In this document: one piece after another, positions 1 to 9,936 of the stretch
How positions within the stretch are numbered: position 1 is the stretch's first letter
How the letters are laid out: the number at the start of each line of letters is the position of its first letter
Assembly (NCBI RefSeq): GCF_000002515.2
Contig: NC_006042.1
Coordinates: 1,922,001-1,986,000, forward strand
Source: Kluyveromyces lactis
Taxonomy: Eukaryota; Ascomycota; Saccharomycetes; Saccharomycetales; Saccharomycetaceae
Direction: 5' to 3'
DNA: 64,000 bases
The notes under the pieces: generated by a model
Databases searched by the model: none
Told to the model about the DNA's origin: nothing
The model's input: the letters and a program-made list of their open reading frames with translations, nothing else
Position numbers and translations under genes: made by a program

Positions 1-1
1 A

Positions 2-1099
2 GTCATTGCTCGTTGTGCCCCACAGACCAAGGTCCGTATGATTGAGGCATTACATCGTAGAAGCAAGTTCTGTGCCATGACAGGTGATGGTGTTAACGAT
101 TCACCATCATTGAAAATTGCTAACGTTGGTATTGCTATGGGTATTAATGGTTCTGATGTTGCCAAGGATGCATCTGACATCGTTTTGAGTGACGATAACT
201 TTGCATCTATTTTGAACGCTGTTGAAGAAGGTAGAAGAATGAGTGATAATATCCAAAAATTCGTCTTACAACTTTTGGCAGAGAATGTGGCACAAGCTTT
301 ATACTTGATGGTTGGTTTATGTTTCGTTGATAAAGAAGGTTTCTCTGTGTTCCCATTGTCACCTGTCGAAGTGTTGTGGATTATTGTCGTTACCTCATGT
401 TTCCCAGCTATGGGTCTTGGTTTAGAGAAGGCCAGTGTTGACGTTATGGAAAAGCCACCAAAGGATGCCAAGGCTGTTGTTTTCACCTGGGAAGTCATTA
501 TTGATATGCTTGTATACGGTGTCATCATGGCAGCATGTTGTATGGCATGTTTCGTTACCGTGCTCTATGGTACCGGTGATGGTAACTTGGGTTCTGACTG
601 TAACGATGCACTTGGTGAAACGTGTCACTTGGTTTTCAGAGGCCGTGCTGCAGCATTTGCAACAATGACTTGGTGTGCATTGATTTTAGCCTGGGAAGTT
701 GTCGACATGAGAAGATCATTCTTCATGATGAACCCTGAAAGTGAAACACCATACACTCAAGTGTTCAAGGACATCTGGAGCAATCAATTCTTGTTTTGGT
801 CCATTGTTGGTGGGTTCTGTTCCGTGTTCCCAGTGGTTTATATCCCAGTAATCAACGACAAAGTGTTCTTACATTACAATATCAGTTACGAATGGGGATT
901 CGCAATCGGATTTAGTTTCGCATTCTGGGCAGGCGTTGAATTATACAAATATGGTAAGAGACATTACTTCGGCATCAAGGACAGAGTCGACAATCCAGAA
1001 AATGATTTAGAAAAGAGAGCAGTGCACGATCCGTTCGAACAATACACTACTTCCTTCTCCAGAATGAATACTTTTCACAACGACGAGAAGACTATCTGA
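2..1099 (+). CDS. ENA1: ENA-type P-type Na+/Li+ (K+) exporting ATPase, 3' part only
   Basis: The last 365 residues of a type IID P-type ATPase that exports sodium at the plasma membrane. The frame is already open at the window edge, so the N-terminal membrane segments, the actuator domain and the phosphorylated Asp lie outside. Visible are the hinge motif GDGVNDSP (near residue 28 of the fragment), the following stretch typical of cation ATPases (MGINGSDVAKDASDIVL), and about six C-terminal membrane segments with a proline-containing segment near SPVEVLW. The tail is short and basic/acidic and ends in DEKTI. The GDGVNDSPSLK form and the fungal-type C-terminus favour ENA over SERCA or Pma1. 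It lies in tandem upstream of UME6. Family assignment is firm; which ENA paralogue it is cannot be told. Confidence 0.9.
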   Translation, partial: VIARCAPQTKVRMIEALHRRSKFCAMTGDGVNDSPSLKIANVGIAMGINGSDVAKDASDIVLSDDNFASILNAVEEGRRMSDNIQKFVLQLLAENVAQALYLMVGLCFVDKEGFSVFPLSPVEVLWIIVVTSCFPAMGLGLEKASVDVMEKPPKDAKAVVFTWEVIIDMLVYGVIMAACCMACFVTVLYGTGDGNLGSDCNDALGETCHLVFRGRAAAFATMTWCALILAWEVVDMRRSFFMMNPESETPYTQVFKDIWSNQFLFWSIVGGFCSVFPVVYIPVINDKVFLHYNISYEWGFAIGFSFAFWAGVELYKYGKRHYFGIKDRVDNPENDLEKRAVHDPFEQYTTSFSRMNTFHNDEKTI

Positions 1100-2147
1100 A
1101 AGTTGAAAAGATGCAGGAATAAGCGGTGCTTTTTAATTATTTTTAATCTACAACTTATCTGGAACAAATGTATATTAGCAAATCCATATGATAAGTATCA
1201 TCAATAATTTAATTTTTATAAATACCATACTACATTAACAAAAGTAGTTTATCTCACTTTAGATCGATTTTACTCTAGTTTCCCGTCAAAACTCTTTATA
1301 TTTGGCCTGAATCGATTAAGACTTTGGGCCCAAAAGTTACTAAGCCGGAACAACTGATTATGACCGGGTAATACATGGTCTTTACTCTTTTCAAATCTTT
1401 TTCTCCCTTTCCAGCGTGTAAAATAGTTTCAAGACAATTTTCGTCAAGCGATACGCCCAATGGATAAGAAAAGTCAAAAACAGTCAAAAATTATTCCCAC
1501 GGGTAATTAAAGAAACCCACCATCTTAGCGGGCTACATATGTAATCAGCTACTGTATAACAGCAGTGCACCTTACAAACTTCAGATATCCTACTAAAAAC
1601 AAAAAACCGAGAAGCAAAGCAAGGTCAATGAGCTTGCTTAGATGGCTAGTACCATTGCCGTTCCCTTTTTTCTTCCCTTTTCTCCCTTCTGATTCGTTTT
1701 CTGCGCTTGTTTTCCTGTAGTTTTTCGCTCAAAAAAAGGCAAAAAAACGCCTAATTGAATCTCGTTCGAAAATCACATCCAAGGCGTTGTTTATTTATTT
1801 ATATAAATCGAATTTTACAAATGTTTGATTTCTCTTACTTGTTTTAGTTTATTGTAATATACTCTACTTTATTTTTTTATTCTTTATGAATGCTTACATT
1901 CATTGAAACCGCGATCCTCTATGAATTGACAGGCTTCTGGTTCAATCTCTCTTACTAATTACGAACCCGCTCATTCCGTAGCTCCTGGCTTAATACCTGA
2001 TTGTGTTTAGTTTCAAGAGTCTTATAAGGGGGTGAGGAGAGAATCGGTTTTTTTTTAACTCAAGAGTAACACAAACTCTTGGCGCTAAGCGCTGGCCTGA
2101 AACTTAGACTGAAGTTTTCTTCAAATATAAAAGAACCTTCGGAATAG
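1100..2147. promoter_or_regulatory. ENA 3' flank and UME6 promoter
   Basis: About 1 kb without a convincing gene. It holds AT-rich ENA 3' sequence, then a longer UME6 upstream region with two CGGGTAA boxes (near 1365 and 1502) that match the Reb1 consensus, and homopolymer A/T runs near 1730 and 2050. A 63-codon reverse reading frame here looks like chance. Confidence 0.45.
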
Positions 2148-4511
2148 ATGGTTCGTCAGAAAAGTCAAATTGAGCGGCGTGCTGTGAACTCTGTTCGTTT
2201 ATCCTCCTCTTCTCCGTTATCTTCCAAAATGCATGTGCCGGAGAAAAGTACCCCGCCAAGTTACCCTGACGAACATTCAAAAACAAACGCCGCCCAAGTG
2301 GAGCTAACCGCCCAGCGGGAAGTGACCAAAATTGATGAAAAACAAGAAAACGAAAAACAACAACGAGTGAAAACAGGTGAAAAACAAACGCTGCTGCGAC
2401 ATACACCAAGGCTCAACCCCTTGATACATTTAGCGATGTCTCCTACTGCTGCTCCGAATAATACGCCTGTGGAGGAAAACGATCTACAACAGGGTGTTAT
2501 CTCTCCTTCACGTGGAGAGCCTTCCGGGATTCCAGGGACAAAGCCTCAAACCGAGGTTTTGCCGCCACTTCCTCGTTACGGAGAGACTAAGCAAGAGGAA
2601 AAGGAGGTTGCCGTGAAATTTGAGAAAAAAACGGGTACCCAAGACTTTGATCACGTGGTTTCGGCTGATAAACAACATGTTCCAAAAATAAATACGCGTA
2701 CACCATCTATCTGTATATCCAGTAGCAATACGCTGCCGAACACTGGGAAAGGGAGTAGCACCTTATATCAAGACTCGCGCACTCCCGTGTATTTGTTCAA
2801 CGATAGGATAGACTCTGGTCAAGTGAGTGAAACAGAAACACTTCACGATTCAAGAAAGGGCGAGGAAATTCAAGCTGATACTGGTAGTCATCAAAATGAA
2901 CGCATGCTGCGACAAAGCGGACATAGACTCGAAGGCAAAAAGGGCAATGGCAGAAACATTGGTAATCCTGGAACTGTTTCACATGACGGTGCGAGCGGTA
3001 TTGCTGCGCCTTCATCTTCGCCGATCCTTGAGACCTCGAGCGCTTCCCGTGATAGAGATCTGCATGCCACAGGAAGCGCCATGACTCCAAAAAGACTACA
3101 TTTTGATTGTTCCACAGAGAAAATAGATCCGGGTGCAGGCATCTCATCAATTTCAGCTCAAAAGATCAATATTACTTCATTACTAAACTCGAGATCGACA
3201 GCAGAATCAATCTCGCCCCCTCCATCTACGGCAGGAAATGAATACACTATTCATTTCCCATCCTCAGCAGCGTCAAATCCTCCTCACTCCACAGGATCCT
3301 TCCTACATCCAAAATATCAAAATCAAAACCCGCAGGTCTCATCTACCATGAATAGAATTGTTTCTCCAACCTATATGTTCGAAACCGATCAGGTTCATGG
3401 TCCTTTCAGTAATTCTAGTAGTGGCAGTAATAGTAGTGGCAGTAATAACGGTAGCACAGCAAACAGTAATAACAATAATACACATATTACCTACCAACCG
3501 AAGTATTTCAACACAAAATTCGATGAGTTAAGGAATAGAGTGTTATTAGGATCCTCAAACGCTTTTCCGAAAGTAGAGTCGGCTAACAAGTATCCATATA
3601 ATAGCACAATGGTCAACCCAACTTTGAATGATCAAGATTCCAACGTGGATGCGGAAGCTGCCGCAATCATTTCTCAGATGAGGTCTTCCCCATTACCCCC
3701 ATTTAACGAACAGTTCGGCTCTGGCAATCATGATAGCCGACCGAATTCGTCATTATCAAACCAATCTCTCCAAAATAATGCCTTTAATCCGTTCTCCAAA
3801 AGACTTTTACCTAAGCCAGTGCTTCGGGTTAACCAACGACCATTGACTGGCAACCAGGATGAACTCGTTATAATGGAAGAAGAGGATGATGATGATGACG
3901 GGTATGGCGATGGTGATTACGAAATGACCGAAGGGGGATCAAAGGCACCAGAAACTGTTGCATGGAATAAGAATGGAAAAAGAAGATTGTCCAGAAGAAG
4001 ATCAGGCCCACCACATTATCAATCTCAATTGACAGGAATTAAAAATGAGATTGGAGACCATCCAGATACTACGGCATACCCCGCTGCGGATATCTCGGAA
4101 AATGGTATGCATATAAAAAGATCAAGGTCTTCATCATTATCTACTGAACACACTGGATTATTGTCACCGAATTCCAAACATGCCAAACAACTGAAGTTTA
4201 AAGAATCTAATTACAATAATGATGTTTCTAACGAGCAAATGGTCAAATCAAGTGATCAAATAAAGAAAAGAAATGCTACGGGGGCACGGTCAAGAACTGG
4301 CTGCTGGATCTGTAGATTGCGTAAGAAGAAATGTACAGAAGAGAAACCGCAATGCCAGAACTGCGTGAGGTTGCACCTCGAATGCTTTTACGACATAGTA
4401 AAACCCGATTTTATTTCAGATCCTGCTAAAAAGGCAGCAAAACTCGAAGAAATTAAAAAGAAAACAAAAGAAGCTAAGAGACAAGCAATGAAAAAGAAGA
4501 CTTGGTTATAA
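2148..4511 (+). CDS. UME6: Ume6-type Zn2Cys6 regulator of meiotic genes
   Basis: A 787-residue protein whose only recognisable domain is a Zn2Cys6 binuclear cluster at the extreme C-terminus. Its six cysteines are at about residues 719, 722, 729, 736, 739 and 746, followed by a basic tail (KLEEIKKKTKEAKR). A C-terminal cluster is unusual, since most fungal zinc clusters are N-terminal, and this placement with the SRTGCWICRLRKKKC context is the hallmark of Ume6. Known role of the family: binds URS1 and recruits Sin3-Rpd3 and Isw2 to repress early meiotic genes, and works with Ime1 to activate them. The rest is low-complexity: Ser/Asn-rich near 420-450 and an acidic EEEDDDDD run near 580. It converges on the EST1/EBS1 gene, as UME6 does with EBS1 in S. 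cerevisiae. The start is the first ATG of the frame. Confidence 0.95.
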   Translation: MVRQKSQIERRAVNSVRLSSSSPLSSKMHVPEKSTPPSYPDEHSKTNAAQVELTAQREVTKIDEKQENEKQQRVKTGEKQTLLRHTPRLNPLIHLAMSPTAAPNNTPVEENDLQQGVISPSRGEPSGIPGTKPQTEVLPPLPRYGETKQEEKEVAVKFEKKTGTQDFDHVVSADKQHVPKINTRTPSICISSSNTLPNTGKGSSTLYQDSRTPVYLFNDRIDSGQVSETETLHDSRKGEEIQADTGSHQNERMLRQSGHRLEGKKGNGRNIGNPGTVSHDGASGIAAPSSSPILETSSASRDRDLHATGSAMTPKRLHFDCSTEKIDPGAGISSISAQKINITSLLNSRSTAESISPPPSTAGNEYTIHFPSSAASNPPHSTGSFLHPKYQNQNPQVSSTMNRIVSPTYMFETDQVHGPFSNSSSGSNSSGSNNGSTANSNNNNTHITYQPKYFNTKFDELRNRVLLGSSNAFPKVESANKYPYNSTMVNPTLNDQDSNVDAEAAAIISQMRSSPLPPFNEQFGSGNHDSRPNSSLSNQSLQNNAFNPFSKRLLPKPVLRVNQRPLTGNQDELVIMEEEDDDDDGYGDGDYEMTEGGSKAPETVAWNKNGKRRLSRRRSGPPHYQSQLTGIKNEIGDHPDTTAYPAADISENGMHIKRSRSSSLSTEHTGLLSPNSKHAKQLKFKESNYNNDVSNEQMVKSSDQIKKRNATGARSRTGCWICRLRKKKCTEEKPQCQNCVRLHLECFYDIVKPDFISDPAKKAAKLEEIKKKTKEAKRQAMKKKTWL

Positions 4512-5058
4512 TCAAAGAGACAATCATCTCTAAATTCTTCTCAGACACACATCTGTATCATCAGGTGTTCTCAGTTTTTTTACAATAATGGACAACCCCT
4601 CAAAACTCTATAGATACCATTTTTGACTGAACTTTTATGATTATGTTCACCTCCCAATATATAATATACTCAGATATATTTGCTGTAATAAATGTGTAGA
4701 CTGACTTTAATATACAATGTATGAATTGTACGTATTTTAAGCACAAAGCTTAGGGAATAGTATGGAAATGATTTCAAAAGACAACGTAGTTCAATATTTA
4801 AACTTTATGCTGCTTTCAAAGGAGGATTGAGATGATATGAGGATCAACAAAATAAAATAAGATAAAATAAAAGAACATACAAAATATAGACACATACATT
4901 ACAACCAAAATTTGGAATAATTAAGATAAAATTTAAAAAAGTGTCGTTTCAGTAACTAAGGAATAGAGAAAAACAAGGCGTTAAAAATAATTATATGTGA
5001 ATCACTTCAGTACATGAAAGGTAAACACATTTTTCAATCCGAGAACTATTATTTTGCG
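4512..5058. other. Convergent intergenic region UME6/EST1
   Basis: Shared 3' flank of two convergent genes. It is AT-rich, with runs such as repeated AAAATA/AAGATAAAAT near 4850-4875 that suit yeast polyadenylation and efficiency elements. No gene seen. Confidence 0.5.
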
Positions 5059-7767
5059 CTATGAATAAAAGAAAAAGTTGAATTGATCATCAGCCTTTTC
5101 AGCCATTGAAGGCAAACGATCCCCTGCAATGGAGACATTGTTATTGGGAAAGAATTGAGAGTCCCTTCTGATATTAGTTGAATTCTGAGGATGGTTTTCT
5201 TGATTTTGCAAGTTGTCAAATTGTGGTGAGAACGAAGTGAATGGATTATGGAATTGGGCATATTGGGAGCCCATATATGTTCTCTGTTGAGCTTGTTCGT
5301 ACAGACCAGCGGAGTTGTTCGCCTGGGATGACATAACAACACTGTCCCTGGCAAATATACTTATTTGAGAATCATGCGAAGCGTTCTGTAAATAGTTGAA
5401 AGTGGACAGATTCTGGACATTAAGTTTAGGAGCTTCATTAAGGCCGTTACTATTTTCTCTGGAATCAGTAGAACTGCCATTGGTGTTAGTGGAAGACAGT
5501 GGTATCGAAGAGGACGAACTTTGAACATGGATAGATGAAAAAGGAGATGAAACAGAGCCATTGCTAGTATTTGTGCTAGCACTGTTGTTGCCGTGATTTG
5601 ACATCTCGGTCCTATTGTACAAACTGAAAGATTTTTCATTCTCACTTCTTTCAACTGTGGTTGAGACGGAAAATGATGGCGTGACATTAAAACTCAGTGG
5701 CGGTTGGGGAGCAGAAGAACCACTGTAATTCCATACAGGGTTAGCAGGAGTCGTGTTATCTTTCACAGCTTCTTCAGTATAATGTGGCGATGTAGACATG
5801 TCCATACTACTTCCACCTGATGCGTTACTGTTCTCTCTAGTAGTGAAAGCCACACTGAATCCATTTTTCTGTGGGTATATCTTTCCCGATCCAGCACCAT
5901 CGATGGAGAAGCTTTTTGTTACGGACTCTGGTTTAGCAATATTGGGCAGTGAGTTGGCTTTAACCCTTTTAACAGCTGTATGGACGTATCTCTTCTTTTC
6001 CGTATCTAATTTGAAACCGCAACAATTTTTCTCTAAGAATTTTTTGTTCGAATAAACTAGGACTTGGACTCTTGATGAGTGCTCTTCCTTTGCGGTAAGC
6101 TTATTCTTTGACTTTCCAACTAACCTATCCGGTAAGTTATCCATGGATAAGAGCTTTTCATCATTAAAGTCAGATAAAGTGAATTTCGTAGGTCCAAATT
6201 CTTTTAACATGATATCTTCTTCATAGAAGTAATCTCTGGTCGGTCTATGTAGATGTTCGAAACTGATCGACAAATCATTACTAGACAGTAACTCGTTTGT
6301 GAGGTTGACCATAGACTGACAGAAAGAAGTTGATCTATGGGCGAATTTTAGCACATTTTTATGAGATTTTATCCAGCACATCATTATTCTAGCCATTGCC
6401 AAATACTGAAACATCTCGCAGTTTTTAAATTCCTTCATAATGACTTTATCAATGAGGTGAGTGAAAAACTTGAAGATAAACTCTAAAAATTTGGTTTCTG
6501 ATTGTATACTTCTAATATTGCTGTTGCCACTGTTATTGATACTGTTGGCGGATCCGTTCCCGTTCATCAGTGTTTTATCATTAGGCATAATAGTTGCAGC
6601 AGATGAAGTTGTATTTGAAGAAACACCATTGATCATTTGATACATGTGGAAACTACCTATTAGAAGGATCAAATCTTGGAAAATCATAGAAATGTTCTTA
6701 ATGTACCTAATTTCTATCTTATCGAAAAGCAAAGTTTGAAAATGCTTCAGACGATCTGAATGTCTATTATTCTTCCAAGTCTGAGGGAAGATATGAGATC
6801 CGATTAATGGAAGAATATAAAACTCCATAATTTCCATGTTTATTATTCTTTTTTTAATAGTTTCCTGCACTTTCAAATCATCTAAGGAGTTAAGTAGTTT
6901 CTTGAATAGGGATCCGTTGGGATCACCTAACAAGTTTGTGAAGTTGGGGATCCCAGCATCACTTGGTAATCTTGACAAAGAGCTTCTAACAAATTGATAA
7001 GCTGCATTGCCGAAATTTTTGGTATGCGTGTAGCAGATACCTCTTTGTAAGAAAGTTTCTCCTACAGATGGCACGATAGTGGAAGCGATATCCAGATATC
7101 TCAGAGGTTTCTGGAAATCTGCCTGTTGGTATCTGTCGGACAAATGTTCCATTATGATCTTATATCTTTGGGAACATCCGATGTAGAGTAAACATCTTTG
7201 TGATGCCATGACGCAATCAATAGAAAAAGAGTCCTCTGGTTTTAAAACATTTGAAGCATCATCGTTCAGTTTCTTCGTTGAGATGTTCAATTTCGATCTA
7301 GTATCCGAGGGAATCAATGCAGTAAGGTTGTAATTTGCGAATATAAGTTCTAGCGTTGAATAGTAAAGTTTATGGATCTGTGGGAAGATTTTTTGTAGAA
7401 TAGAGTTCAATTGCCTGTGACCAGCATAGTTCGGTCTGGAACCCTCTGCAACGTTCCTATTTCTCCAATTTTGGAAATACTTGAATATGGGGTAATGGAC
7501 GTGCTTCCAAGTCAAGTCCAAAATACGATGTGCATCTGACGAGCGGATCTCCGATTTTTTTGATCCGGTGTCAGTAGTAATATCTTGATGAAGGCCTTCC
7601 GGTATAAGCGACTGAAGCAACATCTGCATGATTTTTGAATGTATCATTTGAATAGCGCCCTTCATCAAGCTGTCATCTCTAAAGAAATCGGTTTCCAGGA
7701 CAGATTGTAACTGTTTTTGGAACCCGGAAAAGGTTTCCTGTAAATCAGTATTCAGTTTTTGATCCAT
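5059..7767 (-). CDS. EST1: Est1/Ebs1 family telomerase-associated TPR protein (pre-duplication form)
   Basis: A 902-residue protein with the Est1 N-terminal helical/TPR region (about 1-450: WKHVHYPIFKYFQNWR, a GHRQL segment, and the YLDIASTIVPSVGETFLQRGICY TPR-like stretch near residues 225-250). A long Ser/Asn-rich C-terminal tail follows. No PIN nuclease domain is visible, unlike metazoan SMG5/6. Est1 bridges telomerase RNA and Cdc13; its S. cerevisiae paralogue Ebs1 acts in mRNA decay and translation control. UME6 and MSC2 flank EBS1 in S. cerevisiae, whereas TOP3 flanks EST1; here one gene has all of these neighbours, so it represents the ancestor of both. The frame is open upstream to a TTG at 7791, but the first ATG is at 7767 and gives an N-terminus starting MDQKL. 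The name EST1 rather than EBS1 is a choice, not a proof. Confidence 0.88.
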   Translation of the reverse strand: MDQKLNTDLQETFSGFQKQLQSVLETDFFRDDSLMKGAIQMIHSKIMQMLLQSLIPEGLHQDITTDTGSKKSEIRSSDAHRILDLTWKHVHYPIFKYFQNWRNRNVAEGSRPNYAGHRQLNSILQKIFPQIHKLYYSTLELIFANYNLTALIPSDTRSKLNISTKKLNDDASNVLKPEDSFSIDCVMASQRCLLYIGCSQRYKIIMEHLSDRYQQADFQKPLRYLDIASTIVPSVGETFLQRGICYTHTKNFGNAAYQFVRSSLSRLPSDAGIPNFTNLLGDPNGSLFKKLLNSLDDLKVQETIKKRIINMEIMEFYILPLIGSHIFPQTWKNNRHSDRLKHFQTLLFDKIEIRYIKNISMIFQDLILLIGSFHMYQMINGVSSNTTSSAATIMPNDKTLMNGNGSANSINNSGNSNIRSIQSETKFLEFIFKFFTHLIDKVIMKEFKNCEMFQYLAMARIMMCWIKSHKNVLKFAHRSTSFCQSMVNLTNELLSSNDLSISFEHLHRPTRDYFYEEDIMLKEFGPTKFTLSDFNDEKLLSMDNLPDRLVGKSKNKLTAKEEHSSRVQVLVYSNKKFLEKNCCGFKLDTEKKRYVHTAVKRVKANSLPNIAKPESVTKSFSIDGAGSGKIYPQKNGFSVAFTTRENSNASGGSSMDMSTSPHYTEEAVKDNTTPANPVWNYSGSSAPQPPLSFNVTPSFSVSTTVERSENEKSFSLYNRTEMSNHGNNSASTNTSNGSVSSPFSSIHVQSSSSSIPLSSTNTNGSSTDSRENSNGLNEAPKLNVQNLSTFNYLQNASHDSQISIFARDSVVMSSQANNSAGLYEQAQQRTYMGSQYAQFHNPFTSFSPQFDNLQNQENHPQNSTNIRRDSQFFPNNNVSIAGDRLPSMAEKADDQFNFFFYS

Positions 7768-9119
7768 TTTATAACGTATACGCTCATCCAATGGGTACAG
7801 GACAAAAAAGAGTGTTAAGATTAGGTATTAGTACTATTATCGTCGTTGTGAGTGGGAGAAACACCGAAAAAAAAAATCTGAAGCTCTTTCTTCTTTCCTT
7901 CAATAACAGAGAAAGCTTAATTCTAAAACCTGTAAAAATCAACAAAGACAACAGGAGACGAACAAGTTATGAGTGAGACCTTTCTCTAATCTTCTTACTT
8001 GAGTAGCAGGGACTGAATAAATCAAAAGACCAAAAAAATAACAACTATGATACGGAATAAAAAAGAAAACCTAAGATAAAAAAAAAACTCTACCTTAGTT
8101 TCTTACTTTATAACGGTTTTTTTGTTCCTCAATTTTTGTAAATCTTTCTTGCCTTGTTCTTTGACGAATTTTTTAAAGAAAGGTTTACTTTTTTTTTTAA
8201 ATTTTTCAATATTATTTCCGTCTATTCTTCTAGCTGGGCCAAAATTTGAGTTTTCTTTCCGTCTGATCTCCTCTAAGAATCTCCTTTATATCTTCACTTC
8301 CTGGGTTGGAAAATGTCTATTTATTAACACACTTATCCAGAATAGAATAGAAATATTTCAATGTATCACACACACCAAATTTTCCGAAATGTTGTGCTGT
8401 GATAAACGGGCGGTCGTTTGTGAGGTATGGTGCCGATAAGAAAGAGAGTTCAAAAAGTAGGCAGTAAAGAAAGAAAAAATTCAAAAACAAACACACACGA
8501 AAGTATAAATACTAAAGAGAAAGAAATTTGGTGCGAGTGTAATAATCCACACACATACAATGAAGAATCAACCGACAGAGTATAAAAATAAAAAAGTAAA
8601 AAAAAAGAAGTAGAATAATCTGTCCCTATAATAACACCTTCTCTAGTTTCACTGGATGAATAGATGATATAAATGACCTGATCTGATTCTGATTCTGATT
8701 CTGCCTGGATATATCAAACATATATGCAAGCATTCAGGATCTAAAACAATCCGAAATAACACCGATGCACAGACATAGTATATATACATATATATATATA
8801 TGTAATTCTTTTTTTTCAATACTATCTGGGTTAAACAATTTGTAGGAAATCCAAAACGTTAATATATTGTGCGAAAAAATGTCGACAATACTGCAAAAAA
8901 ATTATAAAAAAAAATTATTCTCGATCTGGAAAAAATCCCATCAGTAATGCAGATGTGACAAAGAAATCAGGGAGAACAGGGGGAAAAAACGCAGTTAATT
9001 TTTTTTTTTCTCATTGATTTTCTTTTTCATATTTTTGATATACGGGAAGGTACATCAGGATCTGACGCGTTAATACAAAGGAAGAGCAGAGAGCTCATGA
9101 GTACTCAGAGATGAACGGT

Positions 9120-9355
9120 CAGCAGATTGCTGTCAGTTATGTAATCGCTTCTGTGTTTAAACGCGAGTACGACGATATCCCTAAGTGAGGGGCAGCGGGC
9201 AAGAGACTTTACAAAGGCGAATCTGATCTCGTAGGTGGACGGTTCTGGGCAAGGTACTCTTGTACTGAGAAGAAATCACGGGGTACGAAGTACCCCCAGA
9301 GATCAACGTGCAATAGAAGAACACTCACTGCACGCGCGCTGCGCGTGCTTGTGAG
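9120..9355. other. G+C-rich island with clustered hairpins
   Basis: Three perfect inverted repeats lie close together. One at 9120-9132 has a 5-bp stem (CAGCA/TGCTG). One at 9280-9296 has a 7-bp stem (GGGGTAC/GTACCCC, loop GAA). One at 9330-9348 has an 8-bp stem (GCACGCGC/GCGCGTGC, loop GCT), extended by an outer CTCAC/GTGAG pair at 9324-9328 and 9351-9355. This could be a structured RNA or regulatory DNA; neither is shown. Confidence 0.4.
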
Positions 9356-9819
9356 GCCTATCTGGATTTGCCTCCTTGTAAATTATGTCATTGCGCAGTA
9401 CATACGGGCCAAACTCCGCACCATGTGACTGCAATACAGGTATTCGTTCTGGACCAAAATCTTCTCGAAGAAGAAAGAGTTGGGCCCAGATCTTTCGCGT
9501 TACCTTTCCATTCCCATTTCCCCACTCCCGTTTACTGCGTGTATTTCTTCCGAAATCTGAAATCATTGATTACATCACTACTTCTCGTTTTTGAAAAAAA
9601 ATACAACGAATTCAATACAATTTGCTCACCCGGATATCAGCAAGCCATTGAACCGTCCTAGATTTGTTGCTATGGCGGGTCAGGGACAAAGCGGTGACCT
9701 GTTTTCGAGAATCGCGGGAAGTAAAAGTACAAAAAGGAAGCAATTTAGGCCATATTAACATCACGTGCTTATAGCGTGACATTAATTTCTTAAATACTCA
9801 TTGATCCTTTCTTTGTTCA

Positions 9820-9820
<1 letters not shown>

Positions 9821-9859
<39 letters not shown>
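9821..9859. repeat. (ATT)13 trinucleotide microsatellite
   Basis: An uninterrupted 39-bp run of ATT units ending 77 bp before the TOP3 start codon, so probably within or just upstream of the TOP3 5' leader. Such tracts vary in length between strains and exclude nucleosomes. Confidence 0.95.
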
Positions 9860-9860
<1 letters not shown>

Positions 9861-9936
9861 TTTACATTTGGTATACACTTTTACGCGGCGTTTATCACTT
9901 GACCAAGGGTGGGACAGTATTGGTCTCATCATCTCC

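Larger units (their letters stand above)
7768..9936. promoter_or_regulatory. Long divergent intergenic region EST1/TOP3
   Basis: About 2.2 kb between divergent genes, much longer than usual here. The EST1-proximal half is A/T-rich with T and A runs, a TCTGAT repeat (8679-8703) and a TA-rich tract (8775-8805). The part from about 9060 to 9660 is visibly richer in G+C and contains several short perfect hairpins, an ACGCGT MluI box (9065-9070) typical of DNA-replication genes, and a CACGTG (near 9762). Small frames at 9303-9661 on both strands lack recognisable features. No known ncRNA was recognised. Confidence 0.5.

Noticed and set aside
7800-7830. GATTAGGTATTA, resembling part of the K. lactis telomere repeat
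   Set aside because: Only about 10 bases agree and the unit is not repeated; no telomerase RNA template or telomeric tract is present.
9303-9661. Overlapping 69-97 codon frames on both strands
   Set aside because: They lie in the hairpin-rich G+C island, where stops are rarer, and have no family features.
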